The position numbers were made by a program, and so were the translations under genes. A stretch of DNA of 64,000 bases from the NCBI GenBank assembly GCA_018657495.1, contig JABHXA010000003.1, forward strand, positions 210,937 through 274,936. Direction: 5' to 3'. The DNA is from Fidelibacterota bacterium (GTDB taxonomy: Bacteria > Fidelibacterota > Marinisomatia > SCGC-AAA003-L08 > JACNLC01). Under the pieces are notes generated by a model. That model searched no databases, was not told the origin of the DNA, and saw nothing but the letters and a program-made list of their open reading frames with translations. Positions 37,364-47,126 of this stretch are shown in pieces; position 1 is the first letter of the stretch; the number at the start of each line of letters is the position of its first letter.

Positions 37364-38212
37364 TTAGATTTTTCCATAGTTTTTCTTTTTTTCCTTTAGC
37401 CAGAGTCCGGTCAAAATAAACACACCGATGATGACCGTTGCCAATCCTCCCAGCTTCATCGTTTGGGCTGCGACTAGAACATACCCCTGGGCATCCGGAT
37501 CATATTGAAAACAGTAGAGCAGCAGTTTATCAAAGGTGTTTCCAATTTTGCCCTGTGAGGCCTCCATGAGACTAAATCGCAAATCCCTTTCCGGGAAGTC
37601 AAGTCCAAAATGATAGCGGGATATTATCCCTTTGCCGGTTAATACAAATAGTACTGCTGGATGGGCAAACTGCTGAATATTTTCATCATAATAATATTCA
37701 AATCCCAGGGCATCGGCGAGCGTTTTTATATTCTTTTCTTCGCCAACAAGGAAATCCCAGTTTTCAGGTTTTACTTCTTCCTTGAATCTCCGAAGATACA
37801 AACCCTGTCGTCGGGACGCATCAGATACTTTTTCATTTGGATCAATACTCACCGTGAGCATCCTGAATTTATCGCCGGGTAACCATTCGAGATTACCAAC
37901 CCCGTCCACAACACCATCTAATACTAGAGAACAGAGCATAGGGCAGTTGGAATAGGCGAGAACCATTAATACAGGGGTATCTTCATCAAAATATTCAGAC
38001 AGCACAACGTGTTCATTCCGGGTGTTCACGAATTCAAGGTTTAAAGGGATTGTCTCACCCATCCTGGGAATTATATCGATTTCAAGTAGTCCAGGGATAC
38101 TGTCATTCACCACCTGTGATGAAATGATACTCAAAAAAAATACCAGAAGCATTAACCGGGAAATGTACCCTGACAATATTTTAATGTTTGCGATGTTATA
38201 TATAGAAATCAA
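37364..38212 (-). CDS. SCO1/SenC protein with C-terminal membrane helix (upstream copy)
   Basis: 282 residues if read from TTG at 38212. The likelier start is the ATG at 38152, which leaves a clean signal peptide (MLLVFFLSIISSQ) and 262 residues. The SCO domain has its CxxxC pair in YSNCPMLCSLVL and its histidine in QFAHPAVLFVL. A C-terminal helix (GLATVIIGVFILTGLWL) anchors it. SCO forms of this type are usual between alternative complex III and caa3 genes. They probably insert copper into CuA or act as a thiol reductase there. Confidence 0.88.
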   Translation of the reverse strand: MISIYNIANIKILSGYISRLMLLVFFLSIISSQVVNDSIPGLLEIDIIPRMGETIPLNLEFVNTRNEHVVLSEYFDEDTPVLMVLAYSNCPMLCSLVLDGVVDGVGNLEWLPGDKFRMLTVSIDPNEKVSDASRRQGLYLRRFKEEVKPENWDFLVGEEKNIKTLADALGFEYYYDENIQQFAHPAVLFVLTGKGIISRYHFGLDFPERDLRFSLMEASQGKIGNTFDKLLLYCFQYDPDAQGYVLVAAQTMKLGGLATVIIGVFILTGLWLKEKKKNYGKI

Positions 38213-38235
38213 TTGAAATTAGAATTCGAAAGAAT

Positions 38236-38526
38236 CTAATATGAGTTTGCTACCTGTTTAATTGCAACATTGATTGGAATTTGATAAATTCCTTTATCCT
38301 TATCCAATACTGAATACCCTGTAAGAAGGGACTGTTCATGCTTCCTGAGTTTTATCAGTTTTTTTGATACCGGTTTCATGGCGATCTCGTTGAATGTTTC
38401 CTCTCTAACTGAACTGTAGTATTCTGTTGCCGCGATCACTGATGCAATGACAAAAATTATTGATACTATGCCAATTAAAGTAATTCCCTTTAGAGATACA
38501 TCTTTTTTTTCATATCCAGCAGACAT
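38236..38526 (-). CDS. small membrane-anchored protein of the alternative complex III operon
   Basis: 96 residues with one membrane helix (GITLIGIVSIIFVIASVIAA) near the N-terminus and a soluble, probably periplasmic tail ending IYQIPINVAIKQVANSY. No metal- or heme-binding motif is present. It lies between actF and SCO with gaps of 9 and 23 bp, so it is surely co-transcribed with them. It may be an assembly factor or a small subunit of the complex. The family is not recognised. Confidence 0.75.
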   Translation of the reverse strand: MSAGYEKKDVSLKGITLIGIVSIIFVIASVIAATEYYSSVREETFNEIAMKPVSKKLIKLRKHEQSLLTGYSVLDKDKGIYQIPINVAIKQVANSY

Positions 38527-38535
38527 ACGCTTCCT

Positions 38536-39708
38536 CTAAAAATTCTTAAATGCTATGGATTTCTGAATGAATGGATCCTTTGATGGGTATATAGGATGGT
38601 TTACAAGGGACCTCCAGATAAATCCGAATACAATACCGCTAATTGCAAGAAATGTTGATATATCCATCCAGGAGAAATGAGCACCATGATGTTGTACACC
38701 AGGCATTACATTCCAAAACATGTCCAGATAATGTGCCGCAAAAATAAGTAGTGATATGGCCGTCAAAAACGTCAAGTTTCTTTTTACACTTCTGAACATA
38801 AGAATGATAAATGGCAATACAAAACCAACAAACACCAGGGTAAGGCTGACCGTTTTCCATGATCCTACCCATCTATGTTTATACCAAATTGTTTCTTCGG
38901 GTATATTTCCATACCAGATTAGAAAGTATTGTGAAGCAGAGATATAAGCCCAGAACACAATAAATCCAAACATGAACTTGCCGAGATCCTGGTAATGCTC
39001 TTCGGTAACAATGCCATCTAAAATATTTGATTTTTTTAACAAGAAAACAATAAGTACAATTATAACGAAAGCATTCAGATAAGCACCTCCAAACAGATAG
39101 ACGCCATATATTGTCGAATACCAATGTGGATCAAGAGACATTAACCAATCAAACATTGCAAATGAAAATGTCAGAGCAAATAACACGGTTCCTATTGCAC
39201 TCACTTTGCGCATTCTATCCAGATCGGCATGAGTGACTGCTGACCGTGAGAGTTTGATCAGTTTTATCGATAAAAAGGACCATATGATAAAGTATATCAG
39301 CGTCCGAACCACAAAAAATGTAGTGTTTAAATATGGTGCCTTTGCCTGAAGAAGGGCATCGTGGGCCACGGCAGATGCATGACTCCAGTGGTATAGATCA
39401 TGAATTCCAAACCCGATTGGAATCCATAAGATTGCCATCAGCGGAATTGTGGACATGATTGCATCCAGGATATGCCTTAATACGGTACTCCATACTGCTC
39501 CCGTCAGATGATGCATCAGGGTAAAGAATAGTGCACCAAGGCAAATTGTAACCCAGAACATATAAGCAACAAGATAGGAATGTATAAACTGCTCAGGATC
39601 TTTTAAATAACCAACAACACATAAGAGGATTCCGGCAATACCTACGGCAAAGGAAATCTTACCCGTATTTTCGTTTGCTAATTGATTCGTATTTTCGTTT
39701 GAATTCAT
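38536..39708 (-). CDS. actF: alternative complex III, quinone-binding subunit ActF
   Basis: 390 residues with about ten membrane helices, a reduced relative of ActC/NrfD-type subunits. Recognisable blocks are YLVAYMFWVTICLGALFFTL, HHLTGAVWSTVLRHI, MFDWLMSLDPHWYSTIYGVY and FMFGFIVFWAYISASQYFL. In alternative complex III, ActC and ActF form the two membrane modules; ActF is thought not to hold a full quinone site. It begins 7 bp after actE. Confidence 0.93.
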   Translation of the reverse strand: MNSNENTNQLANENTGKISFAVGIAGILLCVVGYLKDPEQFIHSYLVAYMFWVTICLGALFFTLMHHLTGAVWSTVLRHILDAIMSTIPLMAILWIPIGFGIHDLYHWSHASAVAHDALLQAKAPYLNTTFFVVRTLIYFIIWSFLSIKLIKLSRSAVTHADLDRMRKVSAIGTVLFALTFSFAMFDWLMSLDPHWYSTIYGVYLFGGAYLNAFVIIVLIVFLLKKSNILDGIVTEEHYQDLGKFMFGFIVFWAYISASQYFLIWYGNIPEETIWYKHRWVGSWKTVSLTLVFVGFVLPFIILMFRSVKRNLTFLTAISLLIFAAHYLDMFWNVMPGVQHHGAHFSWMDISTFLAISGIVFGFIWRSLVNHPIYPSKDPFIQKSIAFKNF

Positions 39709-39715
39709 CGTACTT

Positions 39716-40366
39716 TTATTTTAACCCCTGTCTTTTGTCTTCAGGAATATCGGTGAATTTTGCATTCTGACTTTTTTGCAAAGCGCGGATATATGTGACA
39801 ATAGCCCATCTGTCTTCAACACCAACCTGATGCTTGTATGAGGGCATATTTCTAACACCATTTGAAATCACATCGAAAAAATATCCATTTTTCATATTTT
39901 GAACATTTTCAGTATGAAAGGATGGAGGTGGAATAGGGTAATTGTATTCCATGACAATGCCTTTTCCATCACCAACCTGGCTATGACAGGGGGCGCAGTA
40001 AATATTATAGCGTTGCTGTCCACGGTAAATGAAATCTTCTGTCACATCTACTCTATTGGGAAATCCATCAATATGATTTCCACTTAAATCTTTACCCAGG
40101 AAGTATTCATCATCCAATCTCAATTCGCCAACTGCAACTGCCCCTTCAACAGGCATTCTCATGGACATTCCGTTCTCAAAAAAATCACTTGTGGATTGAG
40201 GATCATATCGATTCTGACTATCCATGTTAGGATTAAGGTGAATAGGTGGTTTCCGTGACGGGGTCCCCTGACACCCAAAGATGATTAATAGGCCAAAAAC
40301 CATTGTCATCGTGGGAATCAAACCAAAACTGAAATTTGATTTTTTATGCATTTGATGTTTAATCAT
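39716..40366 (-). CDS. actE: alternative complex III, monoheme cytochrome c subunit ActE
   Basis: 216 residues. An N-terminal lipoprotein signal ends LLIIFGC, so the mature protein is probably lipid-anchored. A single heme c site CAPCH lies at about residue 126 (NIYCAPCHSQVGDGKG), and the methionine ligand is probably in GVRNMPSY. It carries electrons from ActA/ActB towards the oxidase. The start overlaps actD by 4 bp (ATGA). Confidence 0.93.
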   Translation of the reverse strand: MIKHQMHKKSNFSFGLIPTMTMVFGLLIIFGCQGTPSRKPPIHLNPNMDSQNRYDPQSTSDFFENGMSMRMPVEGAVAVGELRLDDEYFLGKDLSGNHIDGFPNRVDVTEDFIYRGQQRYNIYCAPCHSQVGDGKGIVMEYNYPIPPPSFHTENVQNMKNGYFFDVISNGVRNMPSYKHQVGVEDRWAIVTYIRALQKSQNAKFTDIPEDKRQGLK

Positions 40367-40908
40367 GCGCCTTTTATGACCTCCACAAATTTTCCACCAA
40401 TTGATTCAAGAAAATCCATAGTGCCCTTTTCATTGAATTTTGGATCGTCGGATTCCACGCTGATAAAAAAACCATCGTCGCTGAATTTTTTGAATCTATC
40501 TGAATAGAATATGGCATCCCAGTAACGAGGCAGCTTACTTAAATGGAAAATCCCCATAACTGCAGAAATCGCTCCAGCCAACACCATTAAGCCAAAAGTA
40601 ACAATTATAAATGCCTGCCAGCTAAATAACGGCTTACCGGCATAGGTTAAAGGATATGCCACGGAATGAACCCATGTTTGCAGGGCAAATCCTCCGGCAG
40701 CACCCAACAACCCAAAAACAAAAACAATGTATCCAAGAACAGATCTTTTTAATCCCATTGCGTCATCCATGCCATGGATAGGAAACGGGGAATGACATTC
40801 AAACTTTTTAAATCCGGCATCTCTCATTTTTTCAGCGCTATGCAGTAATTCAGAGGGATTCTCGAATTCGGCGATGGCGCCATATATTTTTACATCAGAT
40901 GTATTCAT
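40363..40908 (-). CDS. actD: alternative complex III subunit ActD (DUF3341)
   Basis: 181 residues. A soluble N-terminal part (VKIYGAIAEFENPSELLHSA, FPIHGMDDAMGLKRS) is followed by two membrane helices (LGYIVFVFGLLGAAGGFAL; AFIIVTFGLMVLAGAISAVM) and a soluble tail (FFISVESDDPKF). This is the DUF3341 pattern of ActD, a structural subunit without cofactors. It overlaps actC by one base and actE by four. Confidence 0.93.
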   Translation of the reverse strand: MNTSDVKIYGAIAEFENPSELLHSAEKMRDAGFKKFECHSPFPIHGMDDAMGLKRSVLGYIVFVFGLLGAAGGFALQTWVHSVAYPLTYAGKPLFSWQAFIIVTFGLMVLAGAISAVMGIFHLSKLPRYWDAIFYSDRFKKFSDDGFFISVESDDPKFNEKGTMDFLESIGGKFVEVIKGA

Positions 40909-42341
40909 TATTTGTCTCCCGAATTATGATACATATCGTGATGCGGATCGGCTTGCGGTAGCACACCCTTTACTTCTGTCATGGATATCATTGGCAGAAA
41001 TCTGATAAACAAAAGGAAGAGCGTAAAAAACAACCCGAATGAACCAAGGAAAACCGATATATCCCAAATGGTTGGAGAATAATAATCCCAGCTTGACGGG
41101 ATATAATCTCTGGATAGAGATGAAACAATAATCACAAATCGCTCAAACCACATTCCGATATTTACAAATATGGAGAGAATAAAAAGGACGGTAACATTTG
41201 TTCTCATCTTCCTTGACCAGAAGAACTGCGGAATCAATACATTACAGCTGACCATTATCCAGTAACCCCAGGCATAATTCCCGAAGGCGCGATTAATAAA
41301 AGTAAATTTCTCATATTCATTGCCGCTGTACCAGGCAATAAAGAATTCCATGGAGTATGCATATCCCACCATTAAACCGGTAACCATGATGATTTTCGCC
41401 ATTTTCTCCAAATGACCAATGGTGATAAAATCTTCCATACCAAATGCTTTTCTGGCAATGATTGCCAGGGTCATTACCATGGCAAATCCGGAAAATATAG
41501 CACCGGCAACAAAGTATGGTGGGAATATGGTGGTATGCCAACCTGGAATGATACTTGTGGCAAAGTCGGTACTAACAACAGAGTGAACCGATAATACCAA
41601 TGGGGTTGATAATCCTGCAAGGATCAAATACCCAAGTTCATAATGCCTCCAGTGACGATTGCCACCCCTCCATCCAAGGGATAGAATTCCAAATAAAACT
41701 CTCCTGGCTTTTGTTTTGGCACGATCCCGCAATGTTGCCAGATCAGGAACCAGTCCAACATACCAGAATAACAGTGATACCGTAAAATAGATACTTACTG
41801 CAAAGACATCCCAAAGCAGGGGGCTTCTGAAGTTTGGCCACATTTCCATCTGGTTTGGAATAGGGAAGAACCAATATAATACCCATATTCGTCCGACATG
41901 AATTGTTGGAAACAAGAGGGCGCAAATCACTGCAAATATAGTCATTGCCTCTGCAAAACGATTGATGGAGGTTCTCCATTTCTGTCGGAACAGATACAGG
42001 ACTGCCGAAATTAAAGTACCTGCATGGCCGATACCAACCCAGAATACAAAATTGACAATTGCCCAACCCCATCCGACAGGATTATTCAAGCCCCAAATTC
42101 CGGTACCTTCCCAGATAAGATATCCTACAGAGCCCACCAGCATTAGAAGAAGTGATAATGAGATGCCAAAAAGCACATACCACATTTTGGGTGGATCGTT
42201 TTCAACAATACTGCATATTTTTTCCGTCACAGACGAAAATGTCTGATTCCCGGTAATCAAAGGAACTTCTTCATACATTGAACCGGGGGACACTGATGCA
42301 GTATCAGAGGACCGGATGGGTTTTTTATTCAATATATTCAC
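40908..42341 (-). CDS. actC: alternative complex III, quinol-oxidising NrfD-like subunit ActC
   Basis: About 477 residues with ten membrane helices, NrfD/PsrC-like. Landmarks are [40 protein letters not shown] and MLTGxxVGY-like [20 protein letters not shown]. It holds the menaquinol site of the complex. The reading frame opens with TTG (42344) followed at once by GTG (42341). GTG is chosen because AGGAAAATTG places a ribosome site six bases before it. It lies 29 bp downstream of actB. Confidence 0.93.
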   Translation of the reverse strand: MNILNKKPIRSSDTASVSPGSMYEEVPLITGNQTFSSVTEKICSIVENDPPKMWYVLFGISLSLLLMLVGSVGYLIWEGTGIWGLNNPVGWGWAIVNFVFWVGIGHAGTLISAVLYLFRQKWRTSINRFAEAMTIFAVICALLFPTIHVGRIWVLYWFFPIPNQMEMWPNFRSPLLWDVFAVSIYFTVSLLFWYVGLVPDLATLRDRAKTKARRVLFGILSLGWRGGNRHWRHYELGYLILAGLSTPLVLSVHSVVSTDFATSIIPGWHTTIFPPYFVAGAIFSGFAMVMTLAIIARKAFGMEDFITIGHLEKMAKIIMVTGLMVGYAYSMEFFIAWYSGNEYEKFTFINRAFGNYAWGYWIMVSCNVLIPQFFWSRKMRTNVTVLFILSIFVNIGMWFERFVIIVSSLSRDYIPSSWDYYSPTIWDISVFLGSFGLFFTLFLLFIRFLPMISMTEVKGVLPQADPHHDMYHNSGDK

Positions 42342-42370
42342 CAATTTTCCTGTTTTTATTGTTAATAATT

Positions 42371-45300
42371 TTATGAGTCCAGCTTGGAATTCTGATTTCT
42401 AAGCTTGGCAAGAAATGTTGTTCTCGGCCGAGTATTTATTTCTCCAAGAAGGCTGTAATCTCTGTTTTGTTTTTTCATTTTTGAAACTTTGCTATCAGGA
42501 TCATTTATATTACCAAATACAATGGCATCGGTGGGGCAAGTCTGTTGACATGCAGCCACCACATCACCATCAACAATGGTCCGATTTTCGTTCTTTGTGG
42601 TAATCTTGGCCTGATTTATACGTTGTAGACAGAATGAACATTTTTCCATCACACCTCTGAAACGAACTGTCACATTTGGATTTTGAGACATTTGTACAAT
42701 TTCAGGTAGTTCACTTGTAAAGTTATAGAAATTATACCGACGTACTTTATATGGACAGTTATTGGCACAGTATCGGGTTCCCGCACAACGGTTATAAACC
42801 ATGGCATTTAATCCTTCATCATCATGTACCGTAGCTGTCACCGGGCAAACCTGTTCACATGGGGCCATTTCGCAATGTTGGCAGGCTATAGGCTGAAAGA
42901 CCATTTCAGGGTTTTCCACATCACCTGAGAAATATCTGTCCAGTCGAATCCAGGACATTTCACGTCCTTTTTCTACCTGGTCTTTACCGACAACAGGAAT
43001 ATTATTTTCACTTTGACAGGCAATGGAGCAGGCATTACAACCTGTACATACATTGAGGTCAATGGACATTCCCCATTGATAACCTTCCGTATATTCTTTT
43101 TCTTTCCATAAAGATGATAATTCAGGCTGTTCAACCACATCATTGACAAAATCAGGGTTAGACCTATATTCGTCCAATGTGGATTCACGAACAATCATGG
43201 GCAATCTTTTCTGAATCTGATCTGCAACCAGTTTTTCACTTCCCATCCCATGATGATCCTGTGTGCAGGCAATAAGAAATGAACGACCGGTGCCAGTGAC
43301 GGAAACATCTGAGGATAGGTAAGAATCAGACGTTTTTAATCGATTCACATTGACACCGACATTATTTGATATTCTTCCACCTGATGTTCTTCCGTATCCT
43401 AAAGTCATAGTAATTGAATTATGGGCATGGCCAGGCATAATCCAGATAGGTACAGTTGCTTTTTGTCCATTTATTGAAAACTCAGCAAGTTCTTTATTTT
43501 TCAATCCAAGTTTTGTCGCTGTTTTTTCACTTATGGATGCCACATTATCCCAGGATACTTTTGTAACGGGATCAGGATTTTCCATCAGCCAGCCATTATT
43601 GGCAAATCTGCCGTCAAATGTTGCAGAGGATTTGGCAAAGACGACTTCAATGCCTTTGGTTGTTCCTGGGTTAAAATTATTTAATCCGGCAGTAATTGAT
43701 CTTTTATTTATAGAGGTTTCCTCTGGGTGTGAATCTGAACCGGCAAGATAACCATCATGTAGAACCTGCTGCCATTGTTTATCAAAACCCTGTGAGACCA
43801 GAAGTGACTTCCATGTTTCTCTTACAAGATCATAATCAGAGATAAATTCTGCGGTCAAAAGCGTATTGAACAACTCAGCCTGAGATTTACCTTTAAATAA
43901 TGGTGCAATCATTGGTTGTATTACACTGAGAGTATTATCAAATGACCTTACATCTCCCCATGTTTCCAGGTAATGAATTCCAGGTAAATGCCAATTGCAT
44001 AGGGCAGAAGTTTCATTTTCTGATACACCATAATGAATGACATTTTTGGCCATTTTCATTGCACTAGTAAAATCTGTATCTGCTGAATTTGAATAGACAG
44101 GATTTATATCTGAAAGGATCAGCGTATTGATTTTACCACTTTCAAGATTTTTAACAAGGGATTTGAATTCACTTTTGCGGGGATACAGCCGATCCTCCGG
44201 CTGGTGATAATATATAGTTTTTCCGTTATTTTGAAGACCATCATTAATGGCATATACCATGGCATGAACTTCGGCGGACTGTCGATATCCGGCAATTACC
44301 AGACTTTTGCCTTTATTGAAAACAAGATCATTTGAAAGAATACGAACCCATTTAGTATCTATACCTGACACATCAATCTGGTCAATTGCATCCGGTGTGC
44401 TGATACTTATTCCTGATTTTCTTAATTCGGTAATTAGAGCTGCTGTAAAAGCGGCAATCCGATTATAGGGGATAATCAAACGATGGTCGGCCATACCGCC
44501 AGTTACAGAAAAACTGTTTTCAACACAGTATAACCTGTTCATGGAATCGTTTTCGGTAGTAACTCTCCGGCCATCGGCAAATCTCCGTGAGCTTACTATA
44601 TCACTTGATTCCAAATACAAGAAGTCAGAATCGATAGAGAGGATTACATCAGCTTTATCAAAATGATTGATCGGCTGATATACCTGCCCAGTGGCAATTT
44701 CTAATCCCCTATAAATATTTTCATCTGATACCGGTTCGTATGCAGCCCATGTTGCTTTTGGAAATTTCTCGAGGAAGGAATTTCTAAGTCTATTAAGAGT
44801 GGGAGAGGCGAATGACTCACTGAGTACTGCAAGACCCTCCCCATCGTTTTCAAGAAATTGTTCATGTTCTGGTTTCCAAAACGTCTGAAATGCTTTCCAG
44901 GTTACTTCTCTGCCAAGATGTTTTGGTGCCTGTGAGCGATCTGGGTCATATAAATTTAGAACAGAGGATTGGACAAATGAATTTGCCCTGCCCATGGATG
45001 AACTATGTCCTTTATTTCCTTCGATTTTTGTCGGACGGCCCTCGTGAGTTTCAACAACAATGCCATAAGAATTCAAACCAAATGGCATTGCTGATGCATA
45101 ATATTTTGGTATGCCAGGTATAATCTCTTCAGGTGCTTTAATATAAGGAAGTATTTTTTCAATGGGTCGTCGGCATGCAGTGAGACCTGCCAGTGCCAGT
45201 GAAGCACCCATCAACCCGAGGAATTTCTTTCGGGATACCTGCGAGGGCATGTCAATAGTACCTTCGGGGAACTCGTTTTCGACAAATGACTGAAATTTGT

Positions 45301-45460
45301 CAGTATTGGACAGCTCATCCAGGCTACGCCAGTAATCTTTGCCATTGGATTTTGCAGGGATAGTTAATCTATCAGCAGACGTATTCATTTTGGAGTTTTC
45401 ACCGTTGGAATTATCCAATATTTCTGCATCTATGAAACTATCGTTTTTTTCTATTCTCAT
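42371..45460 (-). CDS. actB: alternative complex III, molybdopterin-oxidoreductase-like iron-sulfur subunit ActB
   Basis: 1029 residues from the ATG at 45460, which overlaps the actA stop as ATGA and has AGGA eight bases upstream; an in-frame ATG at 45478 is less likely. A Tat-variant signal ([20 protein letters not shown]) lies near the N-terminus. The central part is a molybdopterin-oxidoreductase fold without cofactor ligands, as usual for ActB. The C-terminal ferredoxin-like part has four cysteine groups ([41 protein letters not shown] with [16 protein letters not shown]) for three [4Fe-4S] and one [3Fe-4S] cluster. It passes electrons from ActC to the hemes. Confidence 0.94.
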   Translation of the reverse strand: MRIEKNDSFIDAEILDNSNGENSKMNTSADRLTIPAKSNGKDYWRSLDELSNTDKFQSFVENEFPEGTIDMPSQVSRKKFLGLMGASLALAGLTACRRPIEKILPYIKAPEEIIPGIPKYYASAMPFGLNSYGIVVETHEGRPTKIEGNKGHSSSMGRANSFVQSSVLNLYDPDRSQAPKHLGREVTWKAFQTFWKPEHEQFLENDGEGLAVLSESFASPTLNRLRNSFLEKFPKATWAAYEPVSDENIYRGLEIATGQVYQPINHFDKADVILSIDSDFLYLESSDIVSSRRFADGRRVTTENDSMNRLYCVENSFSVTGGMADHRLIIPYNRIAAFTAALITELRKSGISISTPDAIDQIDVSGIDTKWVRILSNDLVFNKGKSLVIAGYRQSAEVHAMVYAINDGLQNNGKTIYYHQPEDRLYPRKSEFKSLVKNLESGKINTLILSDINPVYSNSADTDFTSAMKMAKNVIHYGVSENETSALCNWHLPGIHYLETWGDVRSFDNTLSVIQPMIAPLFKGKSQAELFNTLLTAEFISDYDLVRETWKSLLVSQGFDKQWQQVLHDGYLAGSDSHPEETSINKRSITAGLNNFNPGTTKGIEVVFAKSSATFDGRFANNGWLMENPDPVTKVSWDNVASISEKTATKLGLKNKELAEFSINGQKATVPIWIMPGHAHNSITMTLGYGRTSGGRISNNVGVNVNRLKTSDSYLSSDVSVTGTGRSFLIACTQDHHGMGSEKLVADQIQKRLPMIVRESTLDEYRSNPDFVNDVVEQPELSSLWKEKEYTEGYQWGMSIDLNVCTGCNACSIACQSENNIPVVGKDQVEKGREMSWIRLDRYFSGDVENPEMVFQPIACQHCEMAPCEQVCPVTATVHDDEGLNAMVYNRCAGTRYCANNCPYKVRRYNFYNFTSELPEIVQMSQNPNVTVRFRGVMEKCSFCLQRINQAKITTKNENRTIVDGDVVAACQQTCPTDAIVFGNINDPDSKVSKMKKQNRDYSLLGEINTRPRTTFLAKLRNQNSKLDS

Positions 45461-46104
45461 CGGTGACATCCTGTACAATCTGTTGGCGGATTAATGTGAC
45501 GTTCTTTTTTAATTTTTTCAGCAAGCTGTAATTGATTCTCCGGTGCTGTCCAATCCATCTGAGTAACTTTGTCAAGTGGTCTAAGATGGGCATCAGGGTT
45601 TCTGTGACAATCCAGGCACCAACCCATGCTCAGGGGCTCAACCAGCATAACTTCCTCCATCTGGTCTACTCTTCCATGACAACTTGCACATCCAACTCCG
45701 CGGGTAACATGTGCGCTGTGGTCAAAAAATGCGTAGTCTGGTACTTTATGGACTCTAATCCATTCGATGGCTGTATTATTACCCCAACTTTCATGAACTG
45801 GTTCAAGAAGTTTACTATCGGGTTTTATTAGTATGTGACAATTCATACATGTCTGTGTCGGCGGTATGATCGCTTTTGAAGATAACTCAACACCGACATG
45901 GCAATATCGACAATCTATGCCCAGATCACCGGCGTGTAATTTGTGACTGTATTGCACAGGTTGTTCGGGTCGGTACCCCACATCGGTAAATTTTGGGGAC
46001 CCAAAATAAGTAAATCCAATTACGGCTCCAACCAGTGCAACCATTCCTGCTGCACCTGCTATTAGAGGTAGCAGATTCCATTGTTTGGTGAAAATCTGTG
46101 CCGT
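45457..46104 (-). CDS. actA: alternative complex III, pentaheme cytochrome c subunit ActA (ACG start)
   Basis: 215 residues when read from ACG at 46104-46102. No ATG, GTG or TTG lies in frame upstream of the internal ATG at 46044. The 20 extra codons give (M)AQIFTKQWNLLPLIAGAAG, which matches the usual ActA N-terminus (AQIF..., then a membrane anchor). AAAGGAGT (46118-46111) stands exactly 7 bases before ACG. Starting at 46044 would lack a ribosome site and remove part of the anchor. Five heme c motifs are visible: CRYCH, CMNCH, CASCH, CLDCH and CTGCH. ActA anchors and wires the periplasmic hemes. It is the first gene of the operon and overlaps actB as ATGA. Confidence 0.88.
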   Translation of the reverse strand, partial: TAQIFTKQWNLLPLIAGAAGMVALVGAVIGFTYFGSPKFTDVGYRPEQPVQYSHKLHAGDLGIDCRYCHVGVELSSKAIIPPTQTCMNCHILIKPDSKLLEPVHESWGNNTAIEWIRVHKVPDYAFFDHSAHVTRGVGCASCHGRVDQMEEVMLVEPLSMGWCLDCHRNPDAHLRPLDKVTQMDWTAPENQLQLAEKIKKERHINPPTDCTGCHR

Positions 46105-46409
46105 GGTTATACTCCTTTGTTATGGTAAACGGTTAAAAATGCTTCTGTTGATATATGAAATTGGCTATATATCGATTCAAATAAATCTAATTAATTTAAT
46201 GTGATTTATTGTTTACCACAAAGGCATAAATAGCAAGAAATATTGAATCTTTTTGTGTGGGAATTTATGTCGAAAGATATAGAGGCGTTTATTTAACATT
46301 TTCTAAATTAATTGGATAAATATAGCAAATTATATTTTTAATTACTTTTGGGTTGCCAACCAAACCGGCTCTATGTATGTTTATTCACTATATTAATAGG
46401 AAAACTATC
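46105..46409. other. divergent regulatory spacer before actA and the lipoprotein gene
   Basis: About 305 bp, AT-rich, between the long respiratory operon (-) and a lipoprotein gene (+). It must hold the operon promoter. No clear -35/-10 pair, sigma-54 site or known operator was recognised. An ATG at 46353 is in frame with the lipoprotein gene but would add 19 residues ahead of a good signal peptide, so this stretch is treated as non-coding. Confidence 0.5.
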
Positions 46410-47126
46410 ATGTCTGCAAAATATATCTATGTTATCGTACTGCTTACAATAATTGGCTGTAAGCCAGTTATTATGAAAATTGACCCACATTTAAAATCAA
46501 CATCTCAACCAATGAAAGTCACCGGTACCCAGGGATGGCAATTAAAGAAGGTTATTCGGTTTGGTGAATTTAATACCAGCACCATAAAGGGAGGATGGCA
46601 AACAGGTTCGTCATTTCATTTTTTGGCAGATTTTGAAAAGTCTCAGCAAAAATACAGCTATATTTTATACGATGGGAATGGAAATTCTACACAGGTATTT
46701 TGTGTTGGTAAGATGAAGCGTACAAAAATTCATGTTTTGAATAGTAAAATATCCATTCCTATCGATGTAACAGATTTATTTACCACAAAAATCATTATTG
46801 ATACTGACAGCACTGTCATTGACCTGGTTTTATACAATCCGAATGAAATCATGTTTGAGGATACTTCGGAGGGATTTTTAACTGGCCCCGTGATGAACTA
46901 TCGTATTTTACCAAACCGTGAATTGGAGAAGGGATCCTTTGGGCCAAAAATTATCGGCTATGAATTTCATGATGAAGATCAAATAGTCGCTGCAGTTCAA
47001 TTATTAAATGGGGGAATTGTGTGGTTAAACGATTCTTTAAATGGCCGTGATAAACTTGTTCTTGCTTCTGCATGTACAGCGCTTTTGCTTAGAGATGAAC
47101 TGGGTGAAGATGAAATTAATCTATAG
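46410..47126 (+). CDS. lipoprotein of unknown function
   Basis: 238 residues from the ATG at 46410. That start has AGGA eight bases upstream and gives a clean lipoprotein signal, MSAKYIYVIVLLTIIGC, with Cys17 as lipidation site. The mature part is beta-rich, with no recognised domain (GWQLKKVIRFGEFNTSTIKG; FAGKM-like CVGKMKRTKIHVLNSKISIP). Its 3' end overlaps the 3' end of the convergent selenoprotein gene by 11 bp. Function unknown. Confidence 0.75.
   Translation: MSAKYIYVIVLLTIIGCKPVIMKIDPHLKSTSQPMKVTGTQGWQLKKVIRFGEFNTSTIKGGWQTGSSFHFLADFEKSQQKYSYILYDGNGNSTQVFCVGKMKRTKIHVLNSKISIPIDVTDLFTTKIIIDTDSTVIDLVLYNPNEIMFEDTSEGFLTGPVMNYRILPNRELEKGSFGPKIIGYEFHDEDQIVAAVQLLNGGIVWLNDSLNGRDKLVLASACTALLLRDELGEDEINL

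Noticed and set aside
45461-45478. ATG at 45478 as actB start
   Set aside because: The ATG at 45460 overlaps the actA stop as ATGA and has AGGA eight bases upstream, the usual coupling.
46353-46409. Upstream ATG at 46353 as start of the lipoprotein gene
   Set aside because: It would put 19 residues before a clean lipoprotein signal and has no ribosome site, whereas the ATG at 46410 has AGGA at good spacing.
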